Of a stretch of DNA of 64,000 nucleotides, positions 57,839 to 64,000 are shown piece by piece (the stretch's first letter is position 1; each line of letters opens with the position of its first letter). The stretch is from Colias croceus. Lineage: Eukaryota > Arthropoda > Insecta > Lepidoptera > Pieridae. Below the pieces are notes generated by a model. It was not told the origin of the DNA. It did not search any database and saw only the letters and a program-made list of their open reading frames with translations. The stretch is taken from the NCBI RefSeq assembly GCF_905220415.1, contig NC_059554.1, positions 9,759,001-9,823,000 of the forward strand. Reading direction: 5' to 3'. A program made the translations under genes and the position numbers.

Positions 57839-58197
57839 ATGGAACGGGCTATGCTTGGGGTTTCTTTTCGTGATCGAATCAGAAATGAGGAGATCCGCAA
57901 AATAACTAAAGTCACCGACATAGCCCACCGTATTAGTAAGTTGAAGTGGCGTTGGGCGGGCATATAGCCCGTAGAACCTATGGCCGTTGGGGCAAAAAGA
58001 TCCTCGAATGGGGACCACGTACAGGACGTCGCCGTTTGGGACGGCCTTCAACGAGGTGGACAGACGACCTGATCAAAGTGGCGGGGAGCCGCTGGAGTCA
58101 GGCCGCTGGTGATCGGTCGTTATGGAAATCTTTGGGGATGCCTATGTCCTGCAGTGGACGTCTTAAAAGGCTGGAACGGAATGTCTATAACGACTAA
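57839..58197 (+). pseudogene. RTE-type LINE C-terminal fragment, frameshifted
   Basis: From the ATG at 57839 the frame reads MERAMLGVSFRDRIRNEEIR, then SKLKWRWAGI and a stop. One base appears to be missing after 'tgggcggg', and the next frame continues GGHIARRTYGRWGKKILEW, then GRRRLGRPSTRWTDDLIKV and WSQAAGDRSLWKSLG to TAA after 58194. This is the conserved C-terminus of RTE-clade LINE proteins ('M-L-G-x-x-x-x-D-R-I' to 'R-W-x-D-D-L'). The RT core and endonuclease are absent, so it is a dead fragment. Confidence 0.8.
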
Positions 58198-61100
58198 AAT
58201 CATAAATCATCAATATACCAAAAATTAAGACATATCGAATATCCAAACCCGCAATACATATCAGTTGAGCCTCTATCCATCTTCCAGCAGCAATAGATCG
58301 CTTCAACATTACAGTTATTGAACACAACCATTCTTTGAAGAAATTGTTCATATCAACCAGTTTACGGCCAAGCTTCCCACTTCTGATATTCACCCTTATT
58401 ACAAGTACATAGAGTTGAAATTCCCTCTTTAAATATCTCAAGTAATACTGTTCAAGGTTTTCAATTGTGATTTATCATCGATACAAGAAAAAGGAATTCG
58501 CTTATATGCGAAACATTCCCGAAATTTATGCTAATGTTTTGCGGTGATTGTTTTCATGTTTTCGCGTTGTTTTCACCGTTATAAGGGTTAGAAATGCAAA
58601 TAATAAAAATGATTCATCGTATGATTTTGTATTATCTTTTGTGAGTATTTTTATTATATTAAAGCATATTTTTTGCAGCAAGCAAAAGGAAATTTTAATG
58701 AAAGATACATAGTAGGAGACGATATACAAAATAAACTTACTCAATCATTAAACCGCTTTCAATTCATCGCTAACTGTTACTAATATACGATTCAACTTTT
58801 GTTTTGATATTTCATAAAAATTAGGAACAATAGGAGTACAATCAAAGCTAGGTAGTAAATAAATAAAATTAATTTGAATTATATTTATTTCTTGTAGCTT
58901 GTCTATAAAATACTTCATCTGTGCATAGCGATTGTCTTAGTGCTTTGACACTGTCTAATTGATATCGGAGCCAACGCTTCGCTTAGCTATTATAGCCCCC
59001 GTGACTGGCTATGATTCGTTATGAACTGACTACCTCAATTAATGTAGATTCGCAGTACAATTGTATTATGTTCAACCTAGTTTTACCCAAGTTTAATTCG
59101 AACAATATATTATGGAAATTATCTTGAAACTATAAATAACAACGTTAAACTATTTAATAATATGCTGTTCACACCCTTTATTATTATATGAAGATATAAC
59201 CACAGATTAGAGAATAGACTTCGTAAATATAAATTCGCTAAGACAAAACCCATCGGCCAGACACATGAGAAACACTAACATATTGGTTTCGTCTCAGATT
59301 GTTTATTGGTTAACTCACGTACTCTCGGACTTCATGATGTTATTAAGTATTCTATTAATATTTAAATTTCACTTGAAATTAAGTAGTAACATCTTCAAGA
59401 ATATCTACAATCTTTAGTAAATAAGATCTCCATTATGTAAGCAAAAGGCTTTAGAACAAATCATTTATCTATAAAAGATCTAATTATGATATCTTATAAT
59501 GTTTAAATCAAACATTTAACCTTAATTTATGAAAATGAAATTGAACATCTCAATATTTATATTATTACTTTATGAAATTTACAACTTATTACAACACAGA
59601 TTATTATTGATATAACAAAATGCTAAGGGCAATTAAAACTTTATCTTTTACATAAATACATGAATCACTGTAATAAATTTCAGTCGTAGATTGTATCGTA
59701 TCAATAATGTATAACATAACCTATGTTTGAGTCAAAAAGTCATTATTATTTTTACTTATTTTAAATTATTTATTTGCGTATAAAAATCAGTCATAAGCTA
59801 TTATCATTAACAATGAATTAATACATTCAAATAAAAATTGTATCGATAGAAAATGGCAATATCAACAAAATCATAAATTTTGTAAAGTTACAATCAAATC
59901 AGTCACAAAGACTGTATTAAAAGGTTTCCAAATTCAATTGTATCTCACCCAGCTTCAACAAGATACACAGACAGCTATATCTTCCGTTTTATTACACCAA
60001 AACACTTATTTAGACATTAAATAGGAGTGTCCTCATGGCTGCCATTCACGCGTATTATCCTCTGACAAATGGGCCCCATAAACAGGATTTATACGCCCTC
60101 ACACTGTTTATCCGAATGGCTTTATGATGCCTCCCTCTACAGATATTGCCAATGGGTTTAAGCGCTTTGCTTTCTCAGTTTAACGGACTTAGACGCTAAA
60201 TGGTAGTTAATAAGACGTTAATTATGGTTTGTGAGGTGGGAATGGTGCAATTTTTGGGGACGGGGGGAATATTTACGTTTTCTTGATTGCTCTAATTGCT
60301 GAGAAATATCTCTACCTCTCTACAATCGATAGTATTGTACGTAAAAGTCAGCTACAAAAAATTAAATATTAATAAATCTTGAGATATTTTATTTCCCTTT
60401 TCAGAGCAATTTTTTTAATGTTTACTTAAGGACATTTTAATATTCGATTTTAGGCAATTTTTACTCTCAAGTCCAAATTTACAACACTTACCTTATACAT
60501 ACCTACGATTATAAAAATTCCTCAAAAATCTCAATCACCGTTTAGCCAAAAATCACACAGCATCGTTATAACAAGACGTACATTCACCGTTTACATAACA
60601 TGAAAACTGGGATCAAAGGCAGTCTCCGATCAATTCGGCTTACAAACGCAAAACGAATTGGCTGATCGGCAGCCAGAGCCGTGTGACCAGCTTAGTGTTA
60701 TCCGGTCTTTCAGGACTTCAATCTGAGCTAAAACGGGCTTTTCACTCGTGATCCGTTTTGTGAAAAAACGAAATGTCACTCCTGTGTATCATTTTTTGTA
60801 GTAAGTGCCTTACGGTTGCACCTTTGAGCTTGTTATTTGCACTAATCGATTTATGCTTAGCAGAGATAGACTGATTTGGTGAAAATTTGTGGATGTTCAT
60901 TTCGTTATTGAAAAAAAAATGGTCAAAAACTATAATTCTTAGTTTCACTTCTTATATACTTTTGTCATACTAACAGCTAAACTAACAGCTTACTAATATA
61001 AGATACTTAATCTATTTTAGATTATATTTGATTGATGAGATGTATAGAGCTACCCAATACATTATTTTTAATAATTTCTTTATGAATAAATAAACGTATA

Positions 61101-64000
61101 CTCATTAAAAACTGAGAGAAACATAAAATACAAGTAACGCCTTAAAATGAGCATTCAAATTGTGTTCTCCGAAAAGGTCTTGGTTCAGCCTAATGTCATG
61201 ACGCTGATATTCTGCAAAGCCTTTATTTAATGTATAATAAACTCATTTGTTTACGCAATGTTACTATTTCTATCTACGTTATATAATAAAGTTCATTATA
61301 TAAACGTATACAATTACGAATTCCCCAAAGCTAAATTGCACTCAATTTAGATTTGGGGAATTTGTGTTGTTGCCCCATTTTAATTTACAAACTTCAAATA
61401 TGATCATGTTGTCGAATGTAATCATTCGTTCAATCTACATAAATAAATGATTCAATAGCTTTTAATACATCGTCTAGCTCACGTCTCGTACACACGCAAT
61501 AACATCAATGCGTTTTCAACTTATAATCGGATGGTAAGAGGTAATTAGTCAACTATTTCACAGCATCGTTAGCAGTACGAGGGTTAACTTTAATTGGCTC
61601 CAGTAAAGTTTAATTAACCAGTTAAAGGCTGCACTTACGTATGCAAGTACGCATATTTATCAATACAGTTCATTCTGCTCTTTATATGTGCAGAAAACTT
61701 GGAATATATTTTATAAATTGTGGGGAATATGTTTGTTACCCAGATTGATTAGCCCTGTAGTTAGCGAGCTCTATATTTTGACAATTATTAAGTTTAACAA
61801 GATGACGAAATGGGGGTTTACTCTAATGGGACACGTAGAAGACCTTGCAAAGCCTCCTGCGCTGCTAGATGGATAGTTATTTTTATCAGTAGTCAAATAA
61901 TAAGTTATTTTTAAAAGTATCACGTATTATTTGGTTAAAGGTACAAGCTTTTATGCTGTATTATAGGTCAGAGGTTGCAAAAGGTTCCACGTATTACATT
62001 AATTACAATTTTGACTGGTACTTCTTGCAAGCTTATGAGATTTCAAGCTATTCATTTTATGGACAATTTTGTAATCATTTAAGTCTTGCTTTGACTTTAT
62101 TCAGTAAATATTGCATATTCTATACGAATAATAAATGAATATTATCTATATATGTAACAGTTAACACCTGTTCCAAGCCTTTTATGAAACATTACTTAAA
62201 TTCCACTGATCCTCACGTCAAATGTTAAAAAGCACTCGTAACGAGAGAACACAAATTCAACATTAACAAGAGAAAGCGCCACGACGTCGGTACAAAGAAA
62301 TGAAGATAAATTACATGTACCAAATATAAGATAAAACTGACGCCCGCATCATCGTTCTAATATAAATATACGGTGAATAAACATACGTAGATCTGCTGGA
62401 AGCAGCCCCTAGACTGCACGCTTCGTTCTGAAGACAAAGAATATTTGGAAATTTACATATCTAAGTGTTCAGTTATATTGCACTTAACATTTACAGTGCT
62501 ACAAGAAAGGTCTTTGTAATACGCAAAGCGACCCAGACAGCCTAGCTATATTCATTCTAGTTATAATTGTGAATTTGTATGATACAAACTGCGGGATAAT
62601 TATAAAGTCTGCTTCACACTAGTAACACGCCTAACAAATTTTGTAGTATAAGTTCTCTAATAACACTAATAAGCAAGAACACAGACCAGTAAAACATTGT
62701 TTAGTGCCCTAAAGGTTTCATAAACTAAACTGTACCCAGTGTCCGTCTCTACCAAAACTAGTTACACCATATTATGTCCGCGTCGGTTCTATGCTCGAAT
62801 CTTTGCAGCCACCTCATTATTTTCGCTCAAATCCCGAACTCGTGTATAATCCGGGATTAACGTCCCGCGCAAATGAACCGAGAATTTCTTTCTGAAATCA
62901 TTCGCCATTTTGCGAAACTCCATCCATTGTTTATCAATGAATAATGGACGCATTTAAAAGCTTCCCAATTTAATGCATAAACAATGAAGTTTTTCAAATT
63001 CGTCTGTAATTTGCGTCGTGAATGCAATTGTGATTTGTTGGCTGCGGATTTAGGGAGTAGCTTTATTGGTGGTCAATGTTTAATAAAAGATGCATAATAT
63101 TTGCGTTCTAAAACTATTAGCCGGAATATTATAAGTTTAACATGTGTTTGTTTATTTTAAGCATAGAATGGATGATTTCTAAGTGTTTTTGACTAATAAT
63201 AGCTTCTTTTAAAGCAATAATTATGTACTATAGTTAGTAGAATTAGTCAATTTATTTAGAATATAAATATTTTATTAATACTTAAACAGCAGCTATATTA
63301 CTTCCATGAAGTCCATTTAGGTACTTGTAAAAGAAAACCTAATGTATTATTCATGGGTTTATTCGTTTTATCTAAGCTAAGCTGGGTAGAGTATTAAAAC
63401 ATGTTTTAGCTGTCTGCAAATATTTAGATAAGTATTTTGTATATTATATCTACTAGTGAATACGTGATTTTATTCGCACACATTTCAAAAATCTATGTTC
63501 TACATAAATAAATTTAATTATAATAGTTGCTTATTAATAACTCAAAATCAAATTCAAATATTTACAGTAAGTCCTTTTATTTTTTTTAATTCATGAATTT
63601 TAAATTAGCCTTTATTATAAAATGTCAGCAGCTATAAGTAAATATAAGTATTAAGTATGCTATATTAAATCATTCTATTTGTTCACACCAATAGGAAAAT
63701 TAACCATAACGTAGGTATACCTAGCTACTGTTTGTTTGTAAGTTTGTGTGTTAATTAGATTACAAATGTCGGTAACAATTAATCAACAAAGCTTGCTCAC
63801 GAAAGTTTTCACATATTCAGAGGATAATCCCTTTTCGTATTAATTATGTTTACGAAATTTTAATGAAAGTAGATGAAATTTGATTAAAACACGACCGCTT
63901 GAGCCAGCGAATTTACGTTACAATAACGTAGTCAAACGACTTTCATATGATCCTGTTAATATAATTAGTGTTAAACATGTCTTACTTTAAGGGATTTGTT
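58198..64000. other. Long AT-rich stretch without a recognised gene
   Basis: No exon, tRNA or complete transposon recognised. It holds a hairpin at 61319-61362 and two less AT-rich islands (about 60030-60250 and 62790-63070) that look non-repetitive. Confidence 0.5.
61319..61362. repeat. 20-bp hairpin with 4-nt loop
   Basis: AATTCCCCAAAGCTAAATTG (61319-61338) and the inverted arm at 61343-61362 match at 19 of 20 positions around CACT. Confidence 0.85.

Noticed and set aside
57728..58051. 107-codon minus-strand frame
   Set aside because: Antisense to the RTE fragment, whose sense-strand translation is recognisable.

Overview
The window looks like nuclear DNA of a moth or butterfly (Lepidoptera). 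It is AT-rich, carries the short motif taggtaggtacctac and variants of it, and is full of dispersed repeats of types common in lepidopteran genomes: Helitron-like elements ending in CTAG, a tRNA-derived SINE, (AAAT)n-tailed LINE ends and RTE and CR1/jockey-like LINE pieces. Every assignment here comes from reading the sequence; no database search was run.

There is almost no host coding sequence. The one good candidate is a first coding exon on the minus strand (27067-27214) that encodes a signal-peptide-like start and ends at a GTAAGT splice donor, with a CpG-richer 5' region at about 27215-27640. If it is real, 1-27066 would be its first intron (or intron plus later exons not recognised), and 27640-64000 would be upstream DNA. 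The largest ORF is not a host gene: it is an uninterrupted endonuclease/reverse transcriptase ORF of a LINE (33790-36918, minus) with a 26-nt poly(A) tail.

Layout. 1-4.7 kb: Helitron-like copy, a GC-rich MITE packed with CTCGAG palindromes, and a CR1-like LINE tail. 4.68-5.85 kb: a 1.17-kb element with an 8-bp target duplication and the remains of a THAP zinc-finger exon, P-element-like. 9.67-13.32 kb: a foldback element with a 9-bp target duplication, unequal arms (one versus four copies of a 159-bp repeat), and an interior holding Helitron-like copies, a LINE piece and a small retroposed tRNA-T-arm hairpin. 13.4-21.8 kb: SINE, Helitron-like copies, a Harbinger-like MITE and LINE fragments. 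22.76-25.83 kb: a second foldback-like element into which a 1.3-kb piggyBac-type element inserted at TTAG; the unoccupied target site survives in sister repeats of the host element. 26.08-26.24 kb: a short retroposon with a 17-bp duplication. 27 kb: the candidate exon. 33.7-36.9 kb: the LINE. 37-46.6 kb: mostly repeat-poor AT-rich DNA. 46.6-55 kb: Helitron-like copies, including two back to back. 57.8-58.2 kb: frameshifted RTE fragment. 58.2-64 kb: no genes seen, with a few less AT-rich islands that might be conserved non-coding elements.

The main interest is the transposon archaeology: two independent foldback-type elements with repeat-array arms, target-site duplications that can be read exactly for several elements, and a nested insertion whose empty site is still visible. 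No gene network or operon-like arrangement is present.
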